Of a stretch of DNA of 64,000 nucleotides, positions 34,537-46,283 are shown piece after piece. The stretch comes from Lumbricus rubellus (lineage: Eukaryota > Annelida > Clitellata > Crassiclitellata > Lumbricidae). The stretch's first letter is position 1; each line of letters starts with the position of its first letter. The notes under the pieces are model-generated. The model was given only the letters and a program-made list of their open reading frames with translations. It ran no database searches and was not told the origin of the DNA. Position numbers and translations under genes: made by a program. The DNA lies in assembly GCA_945859605.1 (NCBI GenBank), contig OX243815.1, positions 45,083,986 to 45,147,985 of the forward strand. Reading direction: 5' to 3'.

Positions 34537-36680
34537 CAGGGGCGCAACCAGAAAATTTTCCTGGGGGGTGCTCAGAATTTTTATTGTAAACGCCGAAGAT
34601 GCAAAGCAGCGAGTACCGAGGGTAGGCCTACGAGGCCAATACTGACTAGGGGGCCTGAGGGAGCGTCGTAAGCTTTCCCCCAGCGGGGTCTGGGGCGCAG
34701 CCCCAGAAACCAACGTATTTTTTAAAACTTTTGACATCAGCTAGAGCGCGTTTCAGGCTCTTGTTTGACAGCTGTAGGCCTATCTATAGGCAAGCTAGTC
34801 ATGAACACTTCTGAAAAGCACGGTTTAGGACTTCAAAAATGCCCTTTTCGATTTGTTTAGATATGACAAATGTCTTGGCGGAATTAATAACAAGTGTTTA
34901 CTCTAGCCCCTCCGCCCCCCCCCCCAATAACCAGTGTTTTATCAAGTCCCTTCTGTGGGAATCGAGGTTGTTTTCTAGTGAAAATCGAGCATCCGACGAA
35001 ATATCTCCACAGCACGTGGCGCTGAGAGGGCAGTAGCTTTGGGAGGTGATGTGTCCCCTTCACATCAGAAAGTTTCTAATTTCCACACTGCAATGGCAGC
35101 ATTTTAAGCTGTCGTCTAAAGCAAAAATTGCTATATATACTATTTTTCAGTGCTGATAGGAGTGGTTTAATCTTCAACGAATATGCTCACAATTATATAA
35201 AAAAATTGAGTTTCCACGTTTATTATGCTACCATTTTAAGATGTCAACTTAGCAAAATAGCTCTATTAATTCAGTGCTGATAAAAAAGAGTGATTTCAGA
35301 TTTCAACATAGGCCTAGCAAGGAAAGGGGTTTGAGTAGGGGGATGGGCTTCCTCCTCAGCACAGAATTTTTATTTCCACACTGCAGTAGTATCATTTTAG
35401 GCCGTCATTTTAACGAAATTTAACATATCATTGCTGAAAGACATGGTGTAAGACTTCAATGCCACTCTCCATTGCTTAATTTTTTAATTTCCATACTTTA
35501 ATGGTAGGCCTTTAAGCTGTCATCTTATTACAATTGCTCATTTTCAATGCTGATAGTCATTGATTTTATAAATTTTAAATTTAGCCTACACTAAAATTTT
35601 AGAGCGTTGCCTCGCAATTACTTAAAATTTTGTGATTTGCACAATGCACAGTGCACCGTGACTTTTAAAGCTGTCATTTTTACAAACAAACTCATGATTT
35701 TAGTGCTCAGAGACGTTATAATTATAAGATTTCAATTAATGCCCCTTCCATCGTAGAAGAATTTTTATTTACACATGCTGTAATGACAGCATTTTAGCTT
35801 GTTGTCGTAACAAAATTGTTCATTATGGATAAACAGTGGATTACACTGCAGAAATTTATAATAATATTAATTAATTATTTTATGAAATATTTATGACATA
35901 TTGGGGATATTAGTATCTCCGCCCCCTTACCACAAACTTTGGGGGTTTAAAACTTCAGAAGTTCAGACTGTTGCGACTGTTGCCTCACAGGTTAGGCCTA
36001 CTTAGGCTACTTCTTCCCTATCGCCCTAAATATCCGCCATGACAGTAAGTTGTGCACATTATAATATAGGCCTAGTTACCCTAGTATGAAATAAGATCAT
36101 GGTAGGCCTATTATATGGCAGTTTATGTAATTCAATCTAATAAACAGCAACTAAAAACTACTATCATTTTGTCAAATATTCTGGGTGAAAAATTATTTCT
36201 GGACGCTTTCGCCGCAGAAAATGTCTAGATCAAACATAGCTGACTTTATATATTTGAAGGAAAACAATAACTATAGGCCCAAATAAAATAGCACACACGG
36301 TAGGCCTACTATCAATTAAGTCGTAACATATTATCAATAAATTGGTGAGACACTGTAATGTAAAGGCACAGGCGTATCGCTATTAATGCTTATAATTGAC
36401 CACTAGACAAATTCTCGAGACCAAAACAAACTCAGGTAGACCAGCTAAACACTGAAATCTAGTGCTTTATGAACCACGAATTTGACTAAGAAAATTGAAG
36501 GAACTTGCTTGATTGTGTAACGATAATCTGAAAGACTGAAATGCCGAAAGATCCCCTCCCCCCCCCCCCCCCCACCCTCACCCACAAAAAACTCATCGGA
36601 TTTGGAAAAATTGCGTGGGTCACCTTTTGAGCCCTGGGGGTGCTCAAGCACCCCCCAGCACCCCCCTAGGTGCGCCACTG
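34537..36680. mobile_element. 2.1-kb hAT-like element with 8-bp target duplication
   Basis: Flanked by GCACAGTG on both sides (34529-34536, 36681-36688). The left end is CAGGGGCGCAACCAG; the right end read inward is CAGTGGCGCACCTAG, a 15-bp imperfect inverted repeat of hAT type. Both ends continue into G/C runs (GGGGGGTGCT; AGCACCCCCC). The middle (about 35060-35850) consists of five degenerate units of about 105 bp with TTTCCACACTGCA, ATTTTAAGCTGTC and TTCAGTGCTGATA. No transposase frame remains. Confidence 0.88.
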
Positions 36681-36759
36681 GCACAGTGTACACATACATT
36701 GAAAAGTGTGCATGTATGGATGTATGAGCATGTGTGTAAACACATGTACACACATTTAT

Positions 36760-36975
36760 GGGGCACGGTGGTGTAGAGGTATGTTCGGTTCCTAGGAGTC
36801 AGAAGGCTGCAGATTCGAATCCACCTCAAGCCGCTACGTAAGGGCCCTCAGCAAATCCTTCACTTGCAATTGCTCATGCACTTCGACGAACTCCGATGCA
36901 GTGTTCGTGCTGTAGGTGGGAGCGCCTCAGAGTAGCAATTTTGGAAGGATCGCTATAACAAGTGCTAATACATAT
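36760..36975 (+). mobile_element. tRNA-derived SINE between ACSF2 and STAMBP
   Basis: Full-length-looking copy: A box GTGGTGTAGAGG, B box GATTCGAATCC, the CACTTGCAATTGCTC middle, and the tail GGGAGCGCCTCAGAGTAG with CGCTATAACAAGTG. It starts about 70 bases beyond the right target duplication of the hAT-like element at 34537-36680. Confidence 0.8.
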
Positions 36976-36984
36976 TATGTACAT

Positions 36985-37569
36985 ATAGCATCAAGCGATT
37001 CAAGACAATTACTACGGAAATTTGCACGACATTTTAAAGCTTTGACTTTTGCACAGGCTTAAGCACAAAAACAGTTGCCTTCATTACGACATCGCATTTC
37101 AAGTAGAACAAAAACAATTGCAAAAAACAAAATAATAATTAGTCTTCAATTCAGAGTCATAGCAACAGATTTTCTAATTTTAATCAGCAAAACATGAATT
37201 GCCATCAAATATATCAACAGCTTGGTCAGTGCCTAAAAAAATTAACCGCTGTTAATACATTTCTTTCTCAGTTGGCCGTAACAATGATGACACTTACGCT
37301 GGTCAACGTAGAAGCGTCATCAAAGAAAAGCAAAATAAAGTAAAGTATTTCACAGAGCTTTTTATAAGTGCTAACTGAAAGAGTATGAAACAAAGAAATA
37401 GTCTAAGGTGTCCAGTTAACTTTCTTTTTCTGGTGCATGCGTCTATTGTATCCGTTTAGTAAAGAAATTTAAATGTCCAATTGAATTCAACCGGAATAAT
37501 CGCCAAACTTAGTTGACGCCGAAACAGCGACGATGTTTGAAGTCAAATGTTGACTAAAATGAGTCGTTG
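36985..37569. other. STAMBP 3' flank
   Basis: AT-rich, no feature apart from the presumed STAMBP 3' UTR next to 37570. No strong poly(A) hexamer noted on the minus strand. Confidence 0.35.
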
Positions 37570-40500
37570 TTAGCGTCGCAGATCGACAATGTTGACCTTG
37601 GCTGTGTGGTCAATCTGGACATGAGGACACGTCTGCAAAAAATCACGATTTCACAAAAAATATTCCGATTTGAACTCCACTTGCGCATGCGCCTAATCAT
37701 CCATTCTGTCTTTCACTGAGGATTGGGAAGAACATTCATAGTTGTCTGTTTTACAAGAACATCCACTGACTGTTCTGTTGAAGTTTGCATTGCTCAAAGA
37801 AACCAAACGTTGGATAACAGACGTTACGCTAAATAATAATCATTCAAAAACTGAAAATTAGTCATGATTGTTGAGCAGATACACAGCAACATCTGAAAGG
37901 ATCTAAACAGACCTTAACCATCATAGAATCTGGTTATTGCAACATGATGCAATTGCCGCATTGTGCTAGTGCAATTGTGGAACAAACAATACTTTTCTAA
38001 TTTAATTCGCCCCTCCCCCGACCTGTAGCCAGCCAGCATAAACGGCATCACTTGATGATTCAAGACAGCAAGGAGCACTTTTGAGATGTTCTTTACAATG
38101 ATATATACACAGCCCATACAGAGGGACTTACATAGACATAATTATAGTGCATGCAAAAACCAGATAATTATATAAAAGAACAATACATGAAATGACAAAC
38201 AATAAGAGCAAGCATGAAAGGAGCTTTGAAAAAAAATCCTGCCAAGTAACTTGATCTCATTAAACTGTGAAAATTATGCTCGACCAACGTCAAATATGAC
38301 TTTTAACACAAAGTTATGTTAAAAAGAAATTCGCAACTTCTATTGAGTCGATGTCTACCTGTCAGTCATGACAAACAAAGTACAGTTTAATAGGGACTGA
38401 CCTCAAATATGGGTTGAAGTTTCGGATGTTCGTGGAAACCCTTTCCCGAGCAGTTACGAATGAAATCCATTCCATAGTCAGGAGTTAGATAAAAGAACCC
38501 AGTACTACAAACAATGGAATTCATAACAAATACATTACATACATGGACAATGCAACATCGACATGCTTTGCTAACTTTAGTCCCTGAAAAAAGAAATTGA
38601 AAAGTGTTAGTTGCTCAGGCAGCAAGTGCATAACAAGATTCAGATGAACTAGAGCTACAATAAAAATCCAAATAAATTCACTAATTGATGTATGTATGTG
38701 CACTTCTTATCGCAACCCCTTCAAGATTACTACTCAGAGGCGCTTCCGACAACAGCACGAACACTGAATCGGAGTTTCACGCCATAGCGCTGAGCAATTG
38801 TGAGTGAGGGACTTGCCCAAGGTCCCTACGTGGCAACTTGAGGTGAATTCAAACTTGCAACCTTCCGGCAGTAAGGCAACGAACATACCAACTACACCAC
38901 CGCGCCCCACAATAATAAATATATCTTACCAGTCGTTAAATTGTTCTGTTTAAAAGCTGCTAGATAAATTATCCGACCAAGCAAATGATACAAAACAATT
39001 ATTTATCAGGTGAACAAAAGGTTCATTATGGTTGCAAAGCAAAGAAAAGCTACAGCTGCCAAAGGAAGAGATGCTACCAACAGACAATAACGACAGCTGG
39101 AGGAGGGTCGAGTGGTGACACCTACTCCTGAAACTTTGGTGAGCAGACGATAGCGATGGCTTCCGGTAGCAGCTTCTGATACGGCCAATGCGTGTGCTGG
39201 TCAACACTCGACAGAAAAGCCGTCTGCGTTGGATGCGTCTACGCAAATTATACAATTAACACCAACCATGTAAGTCGTCAACACTTCTCATACCATTTAA
39301 CACAACAACCATTACTACTACACTATTACCTGTACTAACAGTACTTACCATGTCTGTTACTGTCATTACTTTTATTATTGCCATAAATATCAAAATTATG
39401 TAGCAATAAATGTTACTCATTTTTATTACAATCGTTTTAACCCAACTATAGGATCCCCAGGATTACAGAAAATTAAGAAATCATTGTTCTAGACATACAA
39501 TTTATTATTAATATTGTAATAATATGGTTATGTGAAATGTCTGATACTAAAGAAGAATTATAACTGTTATTATTGGTATTATTAGTACTGCTGCTGATGC
39601 TACTACTACTACTACTACTTGCTTTATCACCTGTGGTTGAAGGATGATTCCTTATGAGGGTAGAAATCAATGTAGCATTAAAGAAATAAAAAAAAATAAT
39701 AAAAGCTAATATTACGATTTAAAGTAGTCCTTTATAAATACAAGTAACATGCATGTGTAAAATTACAATAAACATAAAGAAAAAAAGCATACAAATACGA
39801 GAAACACAATGCTTAGCCCAAAACATCAATAGTAATATAATACCAATTAATATAATTATATTAAATTAAAGCTAACGTGTATCCATCCGAGCGTAATTAA
39901 TTCATTTTCGTCCTGATATTCGGCCACGTCTTCTTCGTTCGTTATGTCGCATGAGTCGGGTTGTCCATGCTGATGTGGAACGAGTAGATGTGTTATCCGC
40001 CACGTGCTGTGCGCCTTCACAATTACAACAGCAAAAACAACATGATTATGTATTACATGACTATGAGTGTGACTGTGTATTTATGTGTGTATTCATTTGT
40101 ATTGTACTGTATCTATGAATTTATATAGCGCCTCTAACAGAATGACTACTCAGTGGCGCTCTCAGCAAGAAAACTCCAGGGTTAAAGCAATGTTTTTAAA
40201 GAATGAGACAGATTTGTGGAAAAACGAGTCATTATTTTAGCTATCACTGCGGAAGGAAGGTCATTCCAAATGGAGGGACCAACCACAGAAAATGCCTGAT
40301 GCTGCACAAGAGCAGTCCTATTTCTGGGAACAAAAATATCAAGTTGATCAGCAGAACACATTGAGCAAGATGAAGATGCATATAATAAACATGTGTAATT
40401 TTTTGTGCATGTATGATATGCATTCATGCAATTAAGTACCGGTAATTACATGCTATATATATTAAGTCACCTGGAAACCACTGTAATAAACTTGTTGGTC

Positions 40501-43500
40501 TTTCTTTGCCCCATTTCTACAAGAATCTAAAACCATTCTCATCGATCATGGTTTGGTGAGGTCAGGTTAGTAGCGCCGCTGAGGAGTTTTTCTTGAAGTG
40601 TTTACGAATCCAATCACTTGTCCTGTATTTGTGATAAAAACGACAACAAATGCACATCATCGTCATCGCCACTCACCAATTTGCCGCATAGAATGCCGCA
40701 CGTTTCTATGCTTTTCGATGTATTCTGAAGCGCAAGGCCGAGGAATTTCGTGATCAGTTCGTTTGGCACATAGATCGTTTTCAATCCCAGATCACCAACG
40801 CTCGTGAAATGACCGATCGGTTTCAACGACCGGTCAACAGAGGGCGACGGTCTGTTAGAAAATTACCATAAACATCATAGACACATGTGTAATTTCACGG
40901 AGACAAACACAAACTTCCAAAGTATTAAAAATTTTCATACAAATTAAACACAATTCTATGGATATCAACATTTCACGTTTCGATGAAATATACGATACAC
41001 ACTTCGACAAAGATGCTGACATCCACAGAGATGTAAAAACCTCCACAGAGAAATACAAACCTCACAAAAGATAATAATAACGACAATTTATATGGTGTCA
41101 TAACGCGATCATACCGCTACAAGGGTGCCTAAAGATACATATAAACTTCCACAGAGATATACAAAACGCCGCAGAGATGGACAAATCTACAATATACAAA
41201 CCTCACCAAAGATGTTATAAACTTCCAGAGAGATATACAAAACTCCAGAGAGATGTACAAACCTCCACAGAGATATACAAACCTCCACAAACATGCAAAA
41301 CTTATCATCAACAAAATACAACAAAATAAAACATGGCACATAAAAGCAACACAATCAAATCACACACAAAAAATTGAACACAATCAACTAAACCAAAACA
41401 CAACGCAACATAACACGGTACCAAAAAACAGCAAGATACCACCAAGCAACATAGAATTTACAACAAAAAACAGAAACAACGTACGGTACAGAAACAACGT
41501 ACGGTACAGAAACAACGTACGAAACAGAAACAACGTACGGTACAGAAACAACGTACGGTACGGAAACAACGTACGGTACGGAAACAACGTAGGGTACAGA
41601 AACAACGTACTGTGCGTTTGCATCGAAACTGGACGGCATCAGCGATGGTTTCAAGTTCCTATCCGGAACAATTGGACCATTGTTCGAGACGACAGAAAAA
41701 TACGACGGAGGCGGGGGAAGACTTTCGCTTGGAGATGGAGCCATCGGAATAGTGGAGCTGACGATGACTGAAGAAATCAACGACCCAGAGGGAGGGTGGA
41801 AAGCGCCTTCGGGGGTGACGTTTTCGGCGCTCCTCTTTTCCTGTTCCAGCTTCATTAGTCTCAGTTGTTCCTCAGATTCTGCGAGAAGTTTCTGTTCGAG
41901 CGCAAGTCGCCGCTGGTTTTCGTCCTGTTTCGACTTCTCCTCTTCCCGCATTCGCTGCGTCATTTCCTTCTGTCGTTGCTCCTCCTCCCGCGCCTGCTTT
42001 TCGAGCTGCGCATTCTGTAAGCAAGATGGCAGAGATCGTGAAATCGAAGATGATGCATTACAATATGGTGCTTAATAAGCTCATGAATCACTGGTGTGTG
42101 AATAACAAACTTGTGAATCATAAACTAAAATTGTGGGCTGACCCACTATAAGGTGATGAATCCAAAACTTACCAATCATAAGCATATCGTTCATGAGCCT
42201 ATTTATAAAAAGCTTATTAGGTATATGACTATGTTTCATAAGGTCATAAATTTTTACATGATGCATCAAACACCTATCGGTTAGAAGCTTATCAGTCATA
42301 AGCTTACCAGTTATAAGCCGTCTATCGCATGCTCATAAATCGTAAGATCGTGCTCCATTACGTAACGTATCGAAAAAGTGTATCAGTCGTAAGCTTATCA
42401 GTCATAATCTTAACAGTCAAATTGCTTATGAATTAAAAGCTAATGAATCGTTTGGTGAAGAATTTAAAACCTATCACAGAAAATTTGCACTAAGTCCCAT
42501 ACACACAAGACCAGTCAGACCCTAAAAGGAAAAGCATGTTCCCCACAAGCCAACCCTCGATTAAATTCAGCATCAGTCTCACCTCTTCTGCCTTCCTTCG
42601 TTCTTCCTCAGCAGCATACCGATCCTTAAGTTTTGCTTTGAGCGATTCGGCTTTGGGAAAAACCTTCTGCAGAAGCTGAAAACACAAGCACAAAACAAAT
42701 CAGCATCACTCATCGTACATGCACATGCAAGCTCCATGTACTTCTGCTGCCACCTAGAGAATGAAAAAAGAGCTAAATCCAGGGCCATGCGAGATTCGAA
42801 CCGTGCACCGTAAGCACTTCAAACCAGAGTGTTATTCATCAGGGGCGCAGTGGTGTAGTGGTGGCATCGTTGCCTTGGAGCCGGAGGGTTCGAGGTTCGA
42901 ATCCAGCTCGCCGTGTAAGGACCTTGGGCAAGTTCTTCGCTCACAATTGCTCGGCGTTTCGGTGTGAAACTCCTATGCAGTGTCCGCTCTACATTCGGGA
43001 GCGCCTCTGAGTAGGAAGAGAGCTTGTAGGGGCGCTATAACAAGTGCACATACAAACAAATTACACAAACCATGTCTAAACAGTAAACAGTAAATTCAAC
43101 CCAGACTTCGGCGACCGATGAATAATTATAATCTGCAGAAGAGTGAATTCTACAAGTTTTAGGTGAGGTAAAAAGTTTTGCCGATCTCACCAACCGATTT
43201 GTTTCGAGTTTTGTCAGTCGACGACGAATTCTTATATCCCGGATGCGTCTTTAATTTCTCCACAAACAAACTGAAAATTTAACAATCAGATCTCTTCTAA
43301 AATTAATGCAGTGAAACAAAAATACCAGACAATACAATTGTAATTGCAATTTTTATAGAGCCACATCAACTGACACATATACAGGGCTGATGATCAACTG
43401 AAATGGTTTTCAAGTATTGATGGAAATTAGGCAGAGAAAGAACAAGAAGTTGCGGCTGTAGATTGCAACGTAGCTTAATCATATGATTGATCTTGTTATT

Positions 43501-43881
43501 AAGACGTTATGCACATTTTACACCAGGGTGTATATAGTGGATAAGAAATGGTTTAATAAAGAAGGGCATTCGAAAGGGCAGACCCACTAACTTACTCGCT
43601 TAATTACCATATCACAATATAGCTGTCCACAACAAATGATATTGATCTGCTGCAACATTACAATAGTGTAAACACGCAGCTCACATGATGAACTTTGAAT
43701 AAAGAATGAACGCCTTTTCCAGACATCCCTCCTCAATATAAACTTCCGCCATTCGGATCATCTCCTTTCCAGAACGAAAGTATCGGAAGACAGGAATGTT
43801 CGTGTCAACCTCGGTGAGCTGTGACCCGTAATCGCACAACGCTCGAACTCGAGCGCCTGGATCCCGAATATCCTCAAACAT
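37570..43881 (-). CDS. STAMBP: STAMBP/AMSH-type JAMM deubiquitinase (complete coding set)
   Basis: Nine coding exons (minus): 43881-43685, 43270-43195, 42675-42583, 42014-41611, 40851-40677, 40014-39877, 39238-39126, 38504-38402, 37632-37570; 1362 nt, 453 aa (human 424, from memory). The enzyme is an endosomal zinc protease that cleaves Lys63-linked ubiquitin on ESCRT cargo. The N-terminal MIT/dimerisation region includes [25 protein letters not shown] and [11 protein letters not shown] charged coiled coil follows (about 100-185), then a Pro/Ser linker with the VDRSLKP motif seen in human. The MPN+ domain has every zinc ligand: E306 in [10 protein letters not shown], then H361, H363 and D374 in [14 protein letters not shown]. 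Spacings 55 and 11 equal the human ones. The second zinc site is kept (H376 and the Cys/His of [10 protein letters not shown]). The exon 2 donor (GTTGGT) is weak but is the one that keeps frame. A non-coding first exon is probably upstream. Confidence 0.93.
38697..38910 (-). mobile_element. tRNA-derived SINE (STAMBP intron 7)
   Basis: Full-length minus copy, starting GGGGCGCGGTGGTGTAGT on its own strand and ending with the shared tail (GGAAGCGCCTCTGAGTAG). It is in sense orientation within STAMBP. Confidence 0.8.
40110..40430 (-). mobile_element. LINE 3' end in STAMBP intron 5
   Basis: Minus-strand frame: [35 protein letters not shown], then the tail GAGAGCGCCACTGAGTAG and GAGGCGCTATATAAATTC. 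Confidence 0.8.
41470..41610 (-). repeat. 18-bp array carrying repeated splice-donor words, next to STAMBP exon 4
   Basis: Eight units of GTACGGTACAGAAACAAC (plus sense). On the STAMBP strand each starts GTACGTTGTTTCT, and seven of the eight contain GTACGT. The one touching the exon (41605-41610) is the predicted donor of exon 4. The array stays open in the exon's frame as repeats of YVVSVP. Confidence 0.9.
42085..42475. repeat. Degenerate AAGCTTATCAGTCATAAG repeats in STAMBP intron 3
   Basis: Many imperfect copies of a TTATCAGTCATAAGCTTA-like unit, some inverted, giving local hairpin potential. Confidence 0.6.
42841..43055 (+). mobile_element. tRNA-derived SINE, best-preserved copy (STAMBP intron 2)
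   Basis: Head GGGGCGCAGTGGTGTAGTGG with A box, B box GGTTCGAATCC, middle GACCTTGGGCAAGTTCTTCG, then the LINE-like tail CGGGAGCGCCTCTGAGTAGG and GGGGCGCTATAACAAGTG. This copy is the reference for the family here. It inserted just downstream of STAMBP exon 2, the exon with the odd donor. Confidence 0.85.
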
Positions 43882-45429
43882 GCTTCAGTCTGTGCAAGAA
43901 GTTTACATACAATTATAGGGTTCGATGAAATAGAAACATTGACTTGTGCATCGAATAATACAGGCATAAAAATGCATAAAAGAAATAATTACATGTTTCT
44001 GTAATTGTAATCATAAGAACAATTAAATAAATGCAACACATTTATTGTTAAGGCACCGCTCTAAACCTCCATGCAAAGATGACCAGAAACTTGTCTCAAG
44101 CGTTCTTTACGTGCACATTACTAATAAAGCATACCTAACAATTCAACCAGATTGCATCCTCTCATTTTCTTTTAGTTCAGCTTAGTTTCTCTGTTTCAAT
44201 GAACAAATTATGCTTTTCATGATCAAAGTTTTTCTAATAGGTGTTTGGCTTACAGTTAAGCTGGGCCAGCAAGTGATTTAGTTTTAATTATATCTGAGTT
44301 AATCGGTGAACCCAATAAATCGTATACACTCATGGGTGATAATAGGGTGTTGGTAGATAATTTAACCGTTTCATCAATCACATTCATAACTCGCAAGCTT
44401 GTGAGAAAATTCGTACAACTAAAACTGTTTAGCTTATGCTGAAATTACACGCGCTGTTTCAATTGCAGTTTATTGGTCGTTTAACATGCTGTCTACTTAC
44501 TTACGCTCCGTTACTACAAAATCCTTATATCAGTAGATGAGCCACAACGGTTTACTGCATTGCAATATTATTCTTATTATAATGTCAGAACTCAGGTTTA
44601 CTGTTGAGCAAAGCTGTTTTAAAATATGCAAGTGCATGATATTAATTAAAAGATTTACTTGATTTTTCTTTTCTAATGACTTAATCACCGGAGAAAAACC
44701 CAAAACAAACTTATCGCGAACTACATATGCCGTATAGAGGTATAGGTGGCAGCGGGTTTAATTATATAGCGCCGTAAAGGGTTTGGTTAACACAATTATC
44801 TGGATAAGTTTAGGTTAATGGTTAACACTGTGGCACCACGGGTGGCGTAAATGGTCTTGGCCGTGTTCCAGATGGTATTCACGCCGACGGGTGCACAGAG
44901 GTGAAAAACGAGAACGCGGATGGCTTTCCGCTACCCTCCCAATGTCCACTCAATCTTCCAATCGCCAGATGACGTTGGTAAAATACGTAGCATGGATGGA
45001 GAGATGGTTTCAGACATTTAAATTCGACTTCTATAGGCCTAGGCCATAGACATCTTACATTTAATATAATATTATGATGTCTATGGCCTGGGCCTAATAA
45101 CTTGTGATCATTCGTCATGCTATGAATAGGCCTACTTATTCTGCGCTGTGTCAGTTTTAAATTAAACGAAGATCATAGGCCTAATTATATTTTGTAGACC
45201 TGCCGATAATGGCTCTCTGGATAGGCCTATAATTGTACCACAAGTTTTCATAACAGCCACCAACCACAAACGCTCAACACAACATCGGTAGGCCTACAGA
45301 TTCTAGCTCGAGATCTTATAATGGTCCAACAGGTGAACATGTAGACAATGGCTACGAATGCATTAGCGCCTTGCGTACGTGGACTTCTATCATAAGTTCT
45401 ATGAGGGGCACTGACCGCACTGTGAAAAT
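43882..45429. other. STAMBP 5' flank, no gene recognised
   Basis: The STAMBP promoter and non-coding first exon are expected here. The sequence is AT-rich with AGGCCTA words near 45030-45300. Confidence 0.35.
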
Positions 45430-45570
45430 TCTTGGAATTCTGGTGTGGGCTACAAGCTGGAGCATTAGCCTACGGAGTAAGAAACGAGGCCCTCAAATGG
45501 TTTAAAAGTTATCTGAACACTGAACTCCCGTTTTCAACAAGTCCTACGCAATGGTTAATTATCAATTTTC
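45430..45570 (+). mobile_element. Reverse-transcriptase fragment of a LINE
   Basis: The frame reads AGALAYGVRNEALKWFKSYL, the RT motif region seen in LINEs as YG(I/V)R..ALKWF.SYL. No flanking RT motifs are left. Confidence 0.65.
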
Positions 45571-45624
45571 CAACTTATTATGTACTTTGGTGTTCCCAAT
45601 GCTCGATATCAGACTTATCAGAAC

Positions 45625-45773
45625 CAGTGGCGTAGCCAGGAATTTCTGATGGGGGTGTGGGGGTTTATGGCCGGATGCTTGTTTTTTCTTACAGAATTGG
45701 ACAAGTAACCTTTAAAAAGCTTTTTTTCTAAGCCAATGGGGGTCATCCCCCAACACCCCAGTCTACGCCACTG
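45625..45773. mobile_element. 149-bp hAT MITE
   Basis: Ends CAGTGGCGTAGCCAGG and, read inward from the right, CAGTGGCGTAGACTGGGG, with G/C-rich subterminal blocks. The flanking 8-mers ATCAGAAC and ACAAGAAC match at six of eight positions, consistent with an aged duplication. Confidence 0.8.
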
Positions 45774-46238
45774 ACAAGAACCCCTCCCATTCAGGAATGA
45801 AAGTCTATAGAATCATTTTAGGATTCCGTACAGATCTGGACTAGGCCTAGCACAGTCAGTACCGGACTCCCAGAGGAATTTCGATGGTGTGGCCCCATTC
45901 AAGCAGACAGTAGATATGGGCCCATCTTCAGAGACTCCTGCTACGCAGCGCTGATCAGGGAAAATGAGCATGACTATAATTGGCTAATCAAGACCACAGG
46001 CCCAAGGTCGCTGTAGAAACAAGGGCCAGCGTAAGACCTACATTTACAGCACTATGCGTACAGCCCCAGGATATTTTGGCAAAAGTACTGTTTGAGTTCT
46101 CAATGAAAGTCCTGGACAGAAATTCCAAGAGCAGCAGCTATAGACAGACAGTAGACCTAAGTAGGTGAACCGGTATCATACATGAGTCAGAAAACGACGG
46201 CCATTGAGATTTTGGGCTTATTCCGCCCTGGGCTACAC
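45774..46238. other. Intergenic, nothing recognised
   Basis: Short open frames only; no domain or splice support. Confidence 0.35.
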
Positions 46239-46239
46239 A

Positions 46240-46280
<41 letters not shown>
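46239..46280 (+). repeat. (TA)n, insertion site of the mariner-type element
   Basis: About 20 TA dinucleotides before 46281; TA repeats resume at 47302. Confidence 0.9.

Positions 46281-46283
<3 letters not shown>

Noticed and set aside
41253..41771. 172-codon plus frame
   Set aside because: Antisense of STAMBP exon 4 and the 18-bp array; the exon on the other strand is clearly the coding one.
42841..42905. tRNA gene
   Set aside because: A and B box words are present, but no acceptor stem or cloverleaf could be closed, and the sequence is the head of a six-copy SINE.
45980..46168. 62-codon plus frame upstream of the mariner-type element
   Set aside because: No recognisable motif, short, and surrounded by repeats; nothing supports coding.
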